Under the pieces are notes generated by a model. The model was not told the DNA's origin, did no database searches, and was given only the letters and a program-made list of their open reading frames with translations. DNA of 13,522 nt from Candidatus Cloacimonadota bacterium (GTDB taxonomy: Bacteria > Cloacimonadota > Cloacimonadia > Cloacimonadales > JAJBBL01): contig JAJBBL010000184.1 in NCBI GenBank assembly GCA_020532365.1, positions 1-13,522 on the forward strand, read 5' to 3'. A program made the translations under genes and the position numbers. Positions within the stretch are counted from its first letter, which is position 1, and each line of letters begins with the position of its first letter. Shown here piece by piece: positions 1 through 6,598 of the stretch.

Positions 1-1752
1 AAAGATTTCATTTTCCATCTTCATTGCTTCCATAATCAACAGAATGTCGTTTTTGCTCACCTTATCACCGACACTTACTTCGCTGCGCAGAATGAGACCC
101 GGCATCGGAGCCCTGACTTCAACTTTTTCGGTTGTCGTTACGGCAGCAGCCACAACAGAGTTTGTTTCAACAACAGCCTCCTGAGCTTTTTGAGTGATTC
201 CGTCTTTAACTGTGATGTTGTAAGCGACGCCGTTGACAATGGCCTGAGAACCTTTCAGTTCAACGGCATAGGTGTTCTCATTAACCTGAACGGTGTATCC
301 GCTATCGCCGCTCTTTCTCTTTTTGGAACTCTTTTGAGCCTCTTTTTCCTCACTGAGTAATCTGACACCGTTAACCTTGGCATTTCCTGTCAGATACAGA
401 ATCCCCTTCTCTTTACAGGAAGCGGCAATGAAGATATTCTCCTCGGTTTCGGGAAGATTTTCACCTTTGAGCATCTCAACGGCGGCTTTGACCCCTTTTT
501 TCGGGTCTTTGTCGTTGATATCGACAGCTTTCTCTTTTGTCGGTTCCAATTCCAACTGTTTGCTTGAAATTTTAACGACTTCAGCATCGGGTTCAACGGG
601 AGTTTTACCAAAGTAACCGAGAACCATTTTTCCGTATCCTTCGGCTATTTTCTCCCAAGGTCCGAACATTACGTTGTTGAAAGCCTGCTGGAAGTAGAAT
701 TGTGATACCGGGGTAACGCTGGTTGCATAACCGCCCTTGGCAACGACTTCCACCATTGCTTTTGTTATGTCGGTATAGTGGTGCATCAGACCGTTGTCTC
801 TCAGCATCTGGGTATTTGCCGTTAAGGCACCGCCGGGGAGGGGTGAAAACGGAATTAAAGGGTTAACCATTGTGGCTTCGGGAGGTAAAAAGTAGTCGCT
901 CATCGCCTCTTGGAAAATCTGCTCTGCTTCCATGACTTTATCGATGTCGATATCCAAAGTATATTTTGTTCCCCTCAAAGCATGCCACATTGTAATGATA
1001 TCGGGTTGACACGTTCCGCCGCTGACAGGTACCAACGAAAGGTCGACTTGGTCGGCTCCGGCATCAAGGGCACTTACATACTGTTGAATACAGACACCGG
1101 CAGTATCGTGGGAGTGAAACACTAAGTTCATCTCATCCCCCAGAAGTTTTCTTGCCCTTTTAATCGTATCGTAAACGACTTTGGGGGTAGAAGTACCTGA
1201 AGCGTCTTTAAAACAGACAGAATCGTATGGAATACCTGCTTCCAAAATATCTTTTAATGTTTTTTCATAAAATGCAGGATCGTGAGCTCCGTTTGCCCCG
1301 GGAGGCAGTGCCATCATTGTTACGCAAACTTCGTGACGAAGGCCTTGGTCATGGATGGCTTGGCCGCTGTCAATCAGATTATTGACGTCATTTAAAGCAT
1401 CGAAATTGCGAATGGTTGAAATGCCGTGTTTTTTAAAAAGTTTTGCATGAAGTTTAATAATGTCGCGCGGTTGTGAATCGAGTCCGACAACATTAATTCC
1501 TCTGGACAGAGTCTGCAAATCGGCATCGTTTCCTGCTGCTTTTCTGAACTGATCCATCATGTCAAAAGCATCTTCGTTGGTATAAAAATAGAGAGACTGG
1601 AACCTTGCTCCGCCGCCAGCTTCAAAATGGGTAATCCCCGCATTCTTGGCAGCCTCTACAACTGGGATGAAATCTTTGGTAAAAACTCTGGCACCGTAGA
1701 CAGACTGGAAGCCGTCTCTAAATGCCGTACACATAAACTTAACTTTTTTCAT
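1..1752 (-). CDS. oadA: Oxaloacetate decarboxylase alpha subunit (biotin-carrying), 3' end cut by window edge
   Basis: This subunit carries out carboxyl transfer from oxaloacetate to biotin in the cytoplasm and delivers carboxybiotin to the membrane Na+ pump subunit OadB. The 584 visible codons run in one frame from ATG at 1752 (AAGGAG 8 bases upstream) to base 1, so only a short C-terminal tail is missing. The N-terminal carboxyltransferase barrel has FRDGFQS (11-17, with D13 and Q16), FKDASGT with K182 (the expected carbamylated lysine) and the metal-binding pair H213/H215 in FHSHDT. A conserved PYC_OADA region follows (about 290-470, including LPPEAT and TANTQMLRDN), then a Lys-rich linker and a biotinyl domain with EAMKME, where K578 is the biotin site. 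Twenty-two bases separate it from oadG, so the two are co-transcribed. The homologous pyruvate carboxylase subunit B is the alternative name, but the adjacent oadG favours the decarboxylase. KDASGT instead of the classical KDM(A/S)G marks a subfamily that I recall from spirochaetes and Campylobacterota. Confidence 0.93.
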   Translation of the reverse strand, partial: MKKVKFMCTAFRDGFQSVYGARVFTKDFIPVVEAAKNAGITHFEAGGGARFQSLYFYTNEDAFDMMDQFRKAAGNDADLQTLSRGINVVGLDSQPRDIIKLHAKLFKKHGISTIRNFDALNDVNNLIDSGQAIHDQGLRHEVCVTMMALPPGANGAHDPAFYEKTLKDILEAGIPYDSVCFKDASGTSTPKVVYDTIKRARKLLGDEMNLVFHSHDTAGVCIQQYVSALDAGADQVDLSLVPVSGGTCQPDIITMWHALRGTKYTLDIDIDKVMEAEQIFQEAMSDYFLPPEATMVNPLIPFSPLPGGALTANTQMLRDNGLMHHYTDITKAMVEVVAKGGYATSVTPVSQFYFQQAFNNVMFGPWEKIAEGYGKMVLGYFGKTPVEPDAEVVKISSKQLELEPTKEKAVDINDKDPKKGVKAAVEMLKGENLPETEENIFIAASCKEKGILYLTGNAKVNGVRLLSEEKEAQKSSKKRKSGDSGYTVQVNENTYAVELKGSQAIVNGVAYNITVKDGITQKAQEAVVETNSVVAAAVTTTEKVEVRAPMPGLILRSEVSVGDKVSKNDILLIMEAMKMENEIF

Positions 1753-1774
1753 TGGGTACTCCTTAGATGGTTTT

Positions 1775-2047
1775 CTAGCGCTCCGATTGCGCTACTGCGG
1801 CGGTAATCGCTGCTGCGATTTCTGGTTGGTCAGTTACCGTCACCGCAGGGCTCAAAATTGCCTGTGGTTTCTTGGCAACAACGGCAACCTCTTGCGGAGT
1901 GTATTTGATGACCAAAAATGAGAGGAGTTTTGTAGAAAATACCAGCAGTATGAGAAAGACAAAAACAAAACCCATTCCCAAAAGTATCAGAATTAATCCA
2001 TTATTAATTTGCTCTATGAGTAACTCTTTTGGCATTTGTAGTAGCAT
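1775..2047 (-). CDS. oadG: Oxaloacetate decarboxylase gamma subunit
   Basis: This 90-residue protein is the small membrane subunit that holds the alpha subunit against the OadB Na+ pump and aids assembly. One hydrophobic helix spans about residues 15-38 (leucine, isoleucine, valine and phenylalanine-rich, with a GMGFVF stretch). A basic and proline-containing linker follows, then an Ala-rich tail (PEIAAAITAAVAQ), as in OadG proteins of usual length (80-100 residues). The ATG at 2047 is preceded by AAGGAG with good spacing. It is the first gene of the oadGA transcript, with a good promoter at 2110-2138 and an 8-bp palindrome in the leader. Such small proteins diverge fast, so the name rests on topology plus the position directly upstream of oadA. 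Confidence 0.88.
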   Translation of the reverse strand: MLLQMPKELLIEQINNGLILILLGMGFVFVFLILLVFSTKLLSFLVIKYTPQEVAVVAKKPQAILSPAVTVTDQPEIAAAITAAVAQSER

Positions 2048-2074
2048 GTGCTGTGCTCCTTATTCTGTCAGCTG

Positions 2075-2091
2075 CCCCTTTTAAAAAGGGG
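2075..2091. promoter_or_regulatory. Palindrome in the oadG leader
   Basis: CCCCTTTT and AAAAGGGG face each other around one central A. The site lies roughly 12-28 bases after the predicted oadG transcription start and about 28 bases before its ATG. It could be an operator for a dimeric repressor or a weak mRNA hairpin. No T-run or regulator gene nearby decides between these. Confidence 0.35.
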
Positions 2092-2109
2092 ATTAGATAT
2101 TTTTTTATC

Positions 2110-2138
2110 ACTATACCTAACAATATTAACTCTTTCAA
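2110..2138 (-). promoter_or_regulatory. Predicted sigma-70-type promoter of oadGA
   Basis: On the minus strand, TTGAAA (2133-2138) and TATAGT (2110-2115) are separated by exactly 17 bases. This places the transcription start near 2103, leaving a leader of about 55 bases that contains the palindrome at 2075-2091 and the AAGGAG ribosome site. Confidence 0.6.
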
Positions 2139-2175
2139 GGTGTTATGTTTATATATCAGCAGTTATTGTCAGACC

Positions 2176-2205
2176 TTACATTTTTTTTGCAAATATTCTT
2201 ATTAT
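2176..2205 (+). promoter_or_regulatory. Candidate promoter of the DUF454-Nudix-SIMPL operon
   Basis: TTACAT and TATTAT are separated by 18 bases in a very AT-rich stretch, so a chance match is quite possible. If real, the mRNA would have a leader of about 150 bases containing the inverted repeats at 2243-2257 and 2307-2332. Confidence 0.3.
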
Positions 2206-2242
2206 TTTGTAGAAGAAACAGCTGTTTTGGTAAAAAAGCTAG

Positions 2243-2257
2243 GTTTAGAACCTAAAC
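2243..2257. repeat. Inverted repeat GTTTAG-AAC-CTAAAC
   Basis: This is a perfect 6-bp inverted repeat with a 3-base centre, overlapping a second one (AGGTT-TAG-AACCT at 2241-2253). It lies between the divergent oadGA promoter and the plus-strand operon. The compact symmetric shape suits a transcription-factor operator, but no factor can be named. Confidence 0.4.
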
Positions 2258-2365
2258 AAAATATTTCTAAAAACCTCCATTTTACTTTTGCCCAAAAAAA
2301 TGGGGTCAACCTTTTCTTTTTAACTGTGGTTGGATTTTAGTTCTGTTTTCATTAGATTGGGGATT

Positions 2366-2851
2366 ATGAGAACTGAAAAAAAGAGGAACAAAAAAACAGC
2401 AAAACAATCTCTGCTGATTGTCCTTGGCTCGGTCTTTGTTGTTATGGGTGCTATAGGAGTTGTTTTACCGCTGTTACCCACCACCCCTTTTGTACTTCTT
2501 GCATCAGCCTGTTATTCACTCTCCAGTCCCAAATTGGCCCGAAAACTTGAACAGAGCAGGGTGCTGGGAAGTTATCTCAGGCACTGGAGAACAGGTGAGG
2601 GAGTCCCGCTTAGAACAAAAATTTTAGCCATCGGTTGGCTGTGGCTCGGTTTGATAATCAGTATGGTAATAGCCCATTCGCAGATTGTGTACATAGTTCT
2701 GCCGATTATCGGGACAACTGTCACTTTTCATATTGCCATGATACGCAACAAACATAAAATTACCCAAAAGGAGAGTGAAAACGGTGTCTCTCCATTTATT
2801 TGTGGAATTGAAGAAAAGAGTGCTACACTTACAGATGAAACAGCCGAATAA
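2366..2851 (+). CDS. DUF454 (YbaN-type) inner-membrane protein
   Basis: This small integral membrane protein of the DUF454/YbaN family has no established biochemical role. A basic N-terminus rich in Lys and Arg leads into a hydrophobic hairpin with the family's recognisable VLPLLPTTPFVLLA stretch. A soluble segment with the RVLGSYLRHWRTGEG pattern follows, then two more hydrophobic stretches (WLWLGLIISMVIA and IVYIVLPIIGTTVTF) and a polar tail of about 35 residues. The ATG at 2366 (161 residues, GGGG just upstream) is preferred. An in-frame TTG at 2330 would add twelve residues but lacks a ribosome site. The Nudix gene follows after 24 bases, so this is probably the first gene of a three-gene operon. 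The polar tail is less conserved and may not be functional. Confidence 0.8.
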   Translation: MRTEKKRNKKTAKQSLLIVLGSVFVVMGAIGVVLPLLPTTPFVLLASACYSLSSPKLARKLEQSRVLGSYLRHWRTGEGVPLRTKILAIGWLWLGLIISMVIAHSQIVYIVLPIIGTTVTFHIAMIRNKHKITQKESENGVSPFICGIEEKSATLTDETAE

Positions 2852-2875
2852 ATATTATTTGGCAAAAGGATGATT

Positions 2876-3463
2876 ATGAGAGATGAATATATCCATCTTT
2901 ATTGGAAAACGGTAAGAAAAAAGAGAGTTTTTTCAACCCCCCTTTTTGACATAACTCAGGTATTGCGAGAGTCGACTGACGGACGCAGCGGTAATTTTAT
3001 TGAAATTGATGCACCAAAGTGGGCAACGGTAATTCCCTGGTTTATTAACGAAGAGGGCATAGCCTCTTTTGTTATGGTTAGACAGTACCGGCATGGAAGT
3101 AACTCAGTGACAGTCGAGTTTCCGGCGGGAATTGTCGAGGGGAATGAGACACCTCAGCAAGCTGCACTGCGGGAGCTGGAGGAAGAGACCGGTTTTATTC
3201 CAACCGGAAAAGTTGTAGAGCTGGGCTCTGTCAGTCCCAATCCTGCTTTTATGAACAACAGAGTCTGGTTTTATCTGGTCGAAGGGGTTGTTAAAGAGGG
3301 GGAAAAGGACTTTGATCCCCACGAACAACTCGATACTTTGATTCTTCCGGTGGAAGAAGTCCTGGAGTTAATGGGGACAAGCGAGTTCGATAACGGCATA
3401 ATGGTAATAGCTCAAGCTTTCTTTTTGCGCTATGCTCAAAACAACCAACACCTTTTAGGTTAG
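2876..3463 (+). CDS. Nudix hydrolase, ADP-ribose pyrophosphatase-like
   Basis: This cytoplasmic hydrolase probably splits ADP-ribose or another nucleoside diphosphate derivative into nucleoside monophosphate and a phosphorylated partner. It contains a complete Nudix box in the middle of the protein: G-x5-E-x7-REL-x-EE-x-GF, from GIVEGNE through REL to EEETGF, preceded by the EFPAG motif typical of the ADP-ribose pyrophosphatase group. The acidic Mg2+ ligands are all present. I chose the second ATG (2876, 195 residues), because AAAAGGA sits five bases before it. The ATG at 2870 would lie directly on that ribosome site and adds only Met-Ile. The lipoprotein gene follows after 11 bases. The exact substrate cannot be read from the sequence. 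Confidence 0.88.
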   Translation: MRDEYIHLYWKTVRKKRVFSTPLFDITQVLRESTDGRSGNFIEIDAPKWATVIPWFINEEGIASFVMVRQYRHGSNSVTVEFPAGIVEGNETPQQAALRELEEETGFIPTGKVVELGSVSPNPAFMNNRVWFYLVEGVVKEGEKDFDPHEQLDTLILPVEEVLELMGTSEFDNGIMVIAQAFFLRYAQNNQHLLG

Positions 3464-3474
3464 CGGAGAAAATT

Positions 3475-4191
3475 ATGAAAAAGAGTCTTTTATTTCTTAC
3501 TTTAATTATTGTTTTAACAGGTTGCCAAAGCGTTGCTCTGAATCAGGCTAAAAGGAGTGTTGAGGTAAATGCAAGTGCAACTGTCTATGCAAAGGCAGAT
3601 GTTGCCAACTTTGCGGTCTCTATTTCCGAATTGGCTCAAACAACGGTTGAAGCTCAACAAAGTGTGAATTCTAAAGTGGCTACACTGCTTGAAGTTCTGA
3701 TTTCCAACAATGTTTTAGAGAAAAATATTAAAACGACAAATTTGAATATCTATCCTGAGTACCGTTACAAAGATGGGGAACAGATCCTAGTCGGCCAAAG
3801 AGTAACCCAATCTCTTTATGTGGTTCTCACAAATGTTGATAAAGAGGGCAAAGCTCTTTCGACAATAATTGATGAGCTTTCACAAATCAGCAATATTTCG
3901 GTTAACTCAATCACATTTGGCAAAGAGAATACTGACAGCGAATATTCCTTAAGCAGAGTTCTTGCCATAAATAAGGCATACCAAAAAGCAAGTGAATATG
4001 CAAATGCAGCCAACCTGAAAGTCGGCAAACCCCTTAAAATAAGTGAAAACGCAAACAGTAATTATCTTGGGGCTCCAGTTTTAAGAGTTGAAGCGGTAAA
4101 AGCTTTAAGCATGGATAGCTTATCGGCATCGGTACCCACCGGCGAATTGGAGATAACAACAACAATCAGCGTTGTTTATGAGCTGAAATAG
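3475..4191 (+). CDS. SIMPL-domain (DUF541) lipoprotein
   Basis: This is an exported lipoprotein of unknown function with a SIMPL/DUF541 domain, the family of BP26/OMP28-like periplasmic proteins. Two lysines, a hydrophobic stretch and the lipobox LTGC (residues 14-17, acylated C17) form a type II signal peptide. The mature part shows the SIMPL pattern: RSVEVNASATVYAKAD near its start, the ISELAQT region, then KNIKTTNLNIYPEYRY, and a closing ITTTISVVYEL strand. Its 238 residues are the usual family length. The ATG has GGAGA upstream and lies 11 bases after the Nudix stop, so it is the last gene of the operon. Its stop codon is a single base from the stop of the opposing GH36 gene. Confidence 0.85.
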   Translation: MKKSLLFLTLIIVLTGCQSVALNQAKRSVEVNASATVYAKADVANFAVSISELAQTTVEAQQSVNSKVATLLEVLISNNVLEKNIKTTNLNIYPEYRYKDGEQILVGQRVTQSLYVVLTNVDKEGKALSTIIDELSQISNISVNSITFGKENTDSEYSLSRVLAINKAYQKASEYANAANLKVGKPLKISENANSNYLGAPVLRVEAVKALSMDSLSASVPTGELEITTTISVVYELK

Positions 4192-4192
4192 A

Positions 4193-6364
4193 CTATTGGT
4201 TCAAAGCTTTAAAATGGTATAACCGGGAACCAAAATCTCCTAAAATTCTGGTTTCCCGGTTGTAGTTTCCGCTGTATTGGTCATTCAGTCTTATGCCGTG
4301 GTAGGCTAAAATATCCCCGCTGACAATGTAATACTCTATCTCACTTTCCAACTTAATCTCGGTTTCATCTTTCGCATTGAGTCCTTTTTCCCACTCTGTC
4401 GGGAGAAATTCTTTTCTTGGGGTAACGGCGTAAATCAGTTCACTGTCGGCAAACGGAACTTTTAATATCTCTTCATAGGAATTTGACTTTGCCAAAGTTT
4501 GATGATAAAGGATTACAAACTCAGAGCGCTCTTGGTTTGTCAGTGCCCAAATTATTCTGTTTTCGCCACTCTCTAAACTAAAGAACTCGCCAAACTGAAA
4601 CAGGTCTCTATACAGTTTGTAGTACTCAATCTGCTTTTTTATAGCTTCTTTTTCCCTCTTACTCAGAGAGTTGAAATTCATTTGATAACCAAGAAGGCCA
4701 AAAGCACCGCTGTTAAAAGAGGATTCAAAATTGTTTAAACGGAGAGTCTGAGGATTAAATGAGGAGCCTATAATATTGAGAGTTGTATTTTGAGGATAAG
4801 AACAGAGAATTCCTTCCTGAATTTTAAGACGGTCAAACAAATCAGTTTTGCGACTGACGCTCATCTGAGAAGAGAAACAGAGAAATCCTAAATCAAATCT
4901 GTTTTCTTTTGAGGATGTCATTTCTAAAATGAGTTTAGGGAAAGTTTTTGTGATTCGCTCCAATACATTAAAAAGAGCCAAAAAATAGCGATGGGCAAAC
5001 CCGTCGGTAAAACTGAGGTCATTGGTTAAGCTTTGATTCATATCCCATTTTAAATAATCGATGTTACCGACTGAAATGAAAGACGAAACAGTATTAAAAA
5101 TATAATCACTGACATCGGGATTTGTTAAATCCAACAGATAAATTGACTGGTCAAGTTCGCTGTTGATAATCCAATCTCTATTATTTTTATAGATTTCACT
5201 CTCTTTGCTGACAGCTTCCATCTCTACCCAAAGGCCAAACAGCAGGCCATAAGAGTGAATTTTTTTGGAAAAAGAGGCTAAACCATCGGTAATCTTTTTA
5301 GTGTTAATCTGCCAATTACCCAAGCCGCTTTGATTATCATTTCGGTTGTCAAACCACCCATCTTCAAGGATAAAAAGTTCTGCGCCCATCTCCTTGGCGG
5401 TTTTAGCCGATGAGAGGAGCTCTCTTTCACTGTAGTCGTACTCTGATGACAATGCTATAACAGGGCGTCTGACATATTGCCATTGCCCTCTTGTAATATG
5501 ATTTTTAACGAAAGCGTGAAAATTAGAAATTACTCCGTTCAAGCCTCTGTGAGAATAAGCCATTACTGCCTCGGGAGTTTCAAATTTCTCTTCGGCTTTC
5601 AGACTCCACTTAAACGATGAACTGTTTAGTCCCGCTAGAATTCTGACTTTATTGTTAGGTGTTTTCTCAACTATTTTACAGTGGTTGCTGCTGTAAATAA
5701 GATTAAAGGCGTAACAGTTCCCCCAGTTGTTTGACGCTTCCTTATCTTTGAGAAACAGAGGAATACCATAGATAGCGGAACTGCCACAATGCAGTTCAGC
5801 CTGTTTGACTTTTTCACTGTTTGTAACTAAATCAAAAGAACCGGAAGGAAAATCGAGTTGCATAGAGGAGAGTTTATTTATCTCAATAGTTTTATTTGAG
5901 GTATTGGTTAATACTGCTTTTCGACTGATAACATCGCTTGAATAAAACACAGTATAAAAAAGTTCCACTTTTATATTTAAATGAGAGTCCTCCAAAGTAA
6001 CAACTAAAGTAGAACACTCCTTATTATCGCCATAAGATTGGGGAAGTCCCGAAAAAGAGCGGGGTTTTCCCCCTATTATCCTATACTCTTTATAGGAGAG
6101 ATTTCCGTTATTTAATCCTTCGATGTTGTTAACTAAAAGAGCAGTCTCTTTAAAATCAGAGGTTCCCTGCGGGGAGTACTCAAGACACATACCGTTTGAA
6201 TTATCGGGTGAAGAAGATTTGTAATAGAGAGCAACAACCTTATCGGTCTCTTTTAATCTTCTCCCGTAATAGAGATGCTCAAGTTGTTTGTTTTCAGTAA
6301 CACGAAAAAGATAGGTGCTTAAATTTGTGTTGAGACTAAAGAGAAAATTCTTCTCATAGATCAT
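4193..6364 (-). CDS. GH36 alpha-galactosidase-like protein with altered active site
   Basis: This 723-residue protein has the full three-part GH36 layout: N-terminal beta-sandwich (with LEHLYYGRRL at 28-37), catalytic barrel (about 290-620) and C-terminal beta domain ending in the family signature GDFGSRLYHF (709-718). It has no signal peptide, so it is cytoplasmic. The nucleophile is kept (D441 in LKWDMNQ). The acid/base Asp of the usual SDNTD motif is replaced by Arg (R505 in SRKTD; codon CGC at 4850-4852 read on the minus strand). The usual CSGGGGRFD is TSSKENRFD, DDGWFG is EDGWFD (E334), and the NWEA sugar-binding motif is lost (ALSSEYD). It is therefore either a pseudoenzyme or acts on another substrate or by another mechanism; raffinose/melibiose hydrolysis should not be assumed. 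No frameshift or stop is present. The ATG has GGGGG upstream. It lies downstream of tRNA-Cys on the same strand. Confidence 0.85.
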   Translation of the reverse strand: MIYEKNFLFSLNTNLSTYLFRVTENKQLEHLYYGRRLKETDKVVALYYKSSSPDNSNGMCLEYSPQGTSDFKETALLVNNIEGLNNGNLSYKEYRIIGGKPRSFSGLPQSYGDNKECSTLVVTLEDSHLNIKVELFYTVFYSSDVISRKAVLTNTSNKTIEINKLSSMQLDFPSGSFDLVTNSEKVKQAELHCGSSAIYGIPLFLKDKEASNNWGNCYAFNLIYSSNHCKIVEKTPNNKVRILAGLNSSSFKWSLKAEEKFETPEAVMAYSHRGLNGVISNFHAFVKNHITRGQWQYVRRPVIALSSEYDYSERELLSSAKTAKEMGAELFILEDGWFDNRNDNQSGLGNWQINTKKITDGLASFSKKIHSYGLLFGLWVEMEAVSKESEIYKNNRDWIINSELDQSIYLLDLTNPDVSDYIFNTVSSFISVGNIDYLKWDMNQSLTNDLSFTDGFAHRYFLALFNVLERITKTFPKLILEMTSSKENRFDLGFLCFSSQMSVSRKTDLFDRLKIQEGILCSYPQNTTLNIIGSSFNPQTLRLNNFESSFNSGAFGLLGYQMNFNSLSKREKEAIKKQIEYYKLYRDLFQFGEFFSLESGENRIIWALTNQERSEFVILYHQTLAKSNSYEEILKVPFADSELIYAVTPRKEFLPTEWEKGLNAKDETEIKLESEIEYYIVSGDILAYHGIRLNDQYSGNYNRETRILGDFGSRLYHFKALNQ
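4221..4261. terminator. Hairpin inside the 3' end of the GH36 gene
   Basis: AACCGGGAACCA (4221-4232) and TGGTTTCCCGGTT (4249-4261) can pair over about 12 bp with one bulged base and a 16-base loop. It lies 30 bases past the stop of the SIMPL gene, where the plus-strand operon has no intergenic room for a terminator. It lacks a clean T-run on either strand, so its role as a terminator is uncertain. Confidence 0.4.
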
Positions 6365-6414
6365 AACAGCCCCCTTGTCTCTGATGATAACACCATTGTG
6401 GTAAGGCTAAAAGA

Positions 6415-6443
6415 ACTTTAAAACTTTGTCTGTCACTTTACAA
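6415..6443 (-). promoter_or_regulatory. Candidate promoter of the GH36-like gene
   Basis: On the minus strand, TTGTAA (6438-6443) and TAAAGT (6415-6420) are separated by 17 bases, giving a leader of about 45 bases. The -10 box is a weak match, so transcription could instead run in from the tRNA-Cys gene just upstream. Confidence 0.35.
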
Positions 6444-6447
6444 AGAT

Positions 6448-6469
6448 GGGGAAGAGAGCTCTCTTCCCC
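6448..6469 (-). terminator. Perfect palindrome after tRNA-Cys, likely terminator
   Basis: GGGGAAGAG and CTCTTCCCC form a 9-bp perfect stem with an AGCT loop, starting five bases downstream of the tRNA. The five bases between tRNA and hairpin are T, but the sequence after the hairpin (ATCTTTG) is only weakly T-rich. It is therefore probably a leaky terminator or a 3' processing signal. Confidence 0.5.
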
Positions 6470-6473
6470 AAAA

Positions 6474-6545
6474 AGGTGCCGACCGGATTCGAACCGGTGA
6501 ATAGAGGTTTTGCAGACCTGTCCCTTACCACTTGGGTACGGCACC
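6474..6545 (-). tRNA. tRNA-Cys (anticodon GCA)
   Basis: On the minus strand a complete cloverleaf is visible. The acceptor stem GGTGCCG/CGGCACC has 7 bp. The D arm is CCC/GGG with GTGGTAA in the loop. The anticodon loop CTGCAAA carries GCA. The T arm is ACCGG/CCGGT around TTCGAAT. The discriminator base is U (6474), the known identity base of tRNA-Cys. CCA is not encoded, so it must be added by a nucleotidyltransferase. The outermost anticodon-stem pair (27-43) is a C-C mismatch. Confidence 0.95.
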
Positions 6546-6557
6546 GTTGCATTGGCC

Positions 6558-6586
6558 AAGATAGCAGAAAAAAAGATGAAAGGCAA
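6558..6586 (-). promoter_or_regulatory. Predicted promoter of tRNA-Cys
   Basis: On the minus strand, TTGCCT (6581-6586) and TATCTT (6558-6563) are separated by 17 bases. This places the transcription start about 5-7 bases before the mature tRNA 5' end. The same TATCTT -10 box recurs at 9685 and 11043. Confidence 0.55.
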
Positions 6587-6598
6587 GGCGTGGGAGTG

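Larger units (their letters stand above)
2048..2365. other. AT-rich divergent intergenic region with inverted repeats
   Basis: No convincing gene lies in these 318 bases. The region holds the oadGA promoter and leader on the minus strand and, on the plus strand, a weaker candidate promoter for the following operon (TTACAT 2176-2181, TATTAT 2200-2205, 18-base spacer). Two further inverted repeats are visible: GTTTAG-AAC-CTAAAC at 2243-2257, and CAACC/GGTTG arms at 2307-2311 and 2328-2332. No riboswitch or small RNA was recognised. A plus-strand open frame through here is rich in Lys, Phe and Ser and looks non-coding. Confidence 0.6.

Noticed and set aside
2029..2340. Plus-strand open frame of 103 codons in the divergent intergenic region
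   Set aside because: It begins inside oadG on the opposite strand, has no ribosome site, and has the Lys/Phe/Ser-rich composition of AT-rich non-coding DNA. It also overlaps the oadGA promoter and the inverted repeats.
2330..2365. TTG start giving twelve extra residues to the DUF454 protein
   Set aside because: There is no ribosome site upstream of the TTG. The ATG at 2366 has GGGG just upstream and is followed by the basic N-terminus typical before the first membrane segment.
4193..6364. Recent horizontal acquisition of the GH36-like gene because of low G+C
   Set aside because: Stretches are indeed AT-rich (15 of 60 G+C at 5941-6000), but SIMPL and alaX coding stretches counted the same way are also near 30% (18 of 60 at 3721-3780, 19 of 60 at 10141-10200). 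The contrast seems to be with the highly expressed metabolic genes only.
4193..6364. GH36-like gene as a decayed pseudogene
   Set aside because: The reading frame is complete at normal length, the scaffold motifs and C-terminal signature are intact, and it has a ribosome site. The changes cluster in the active site only.
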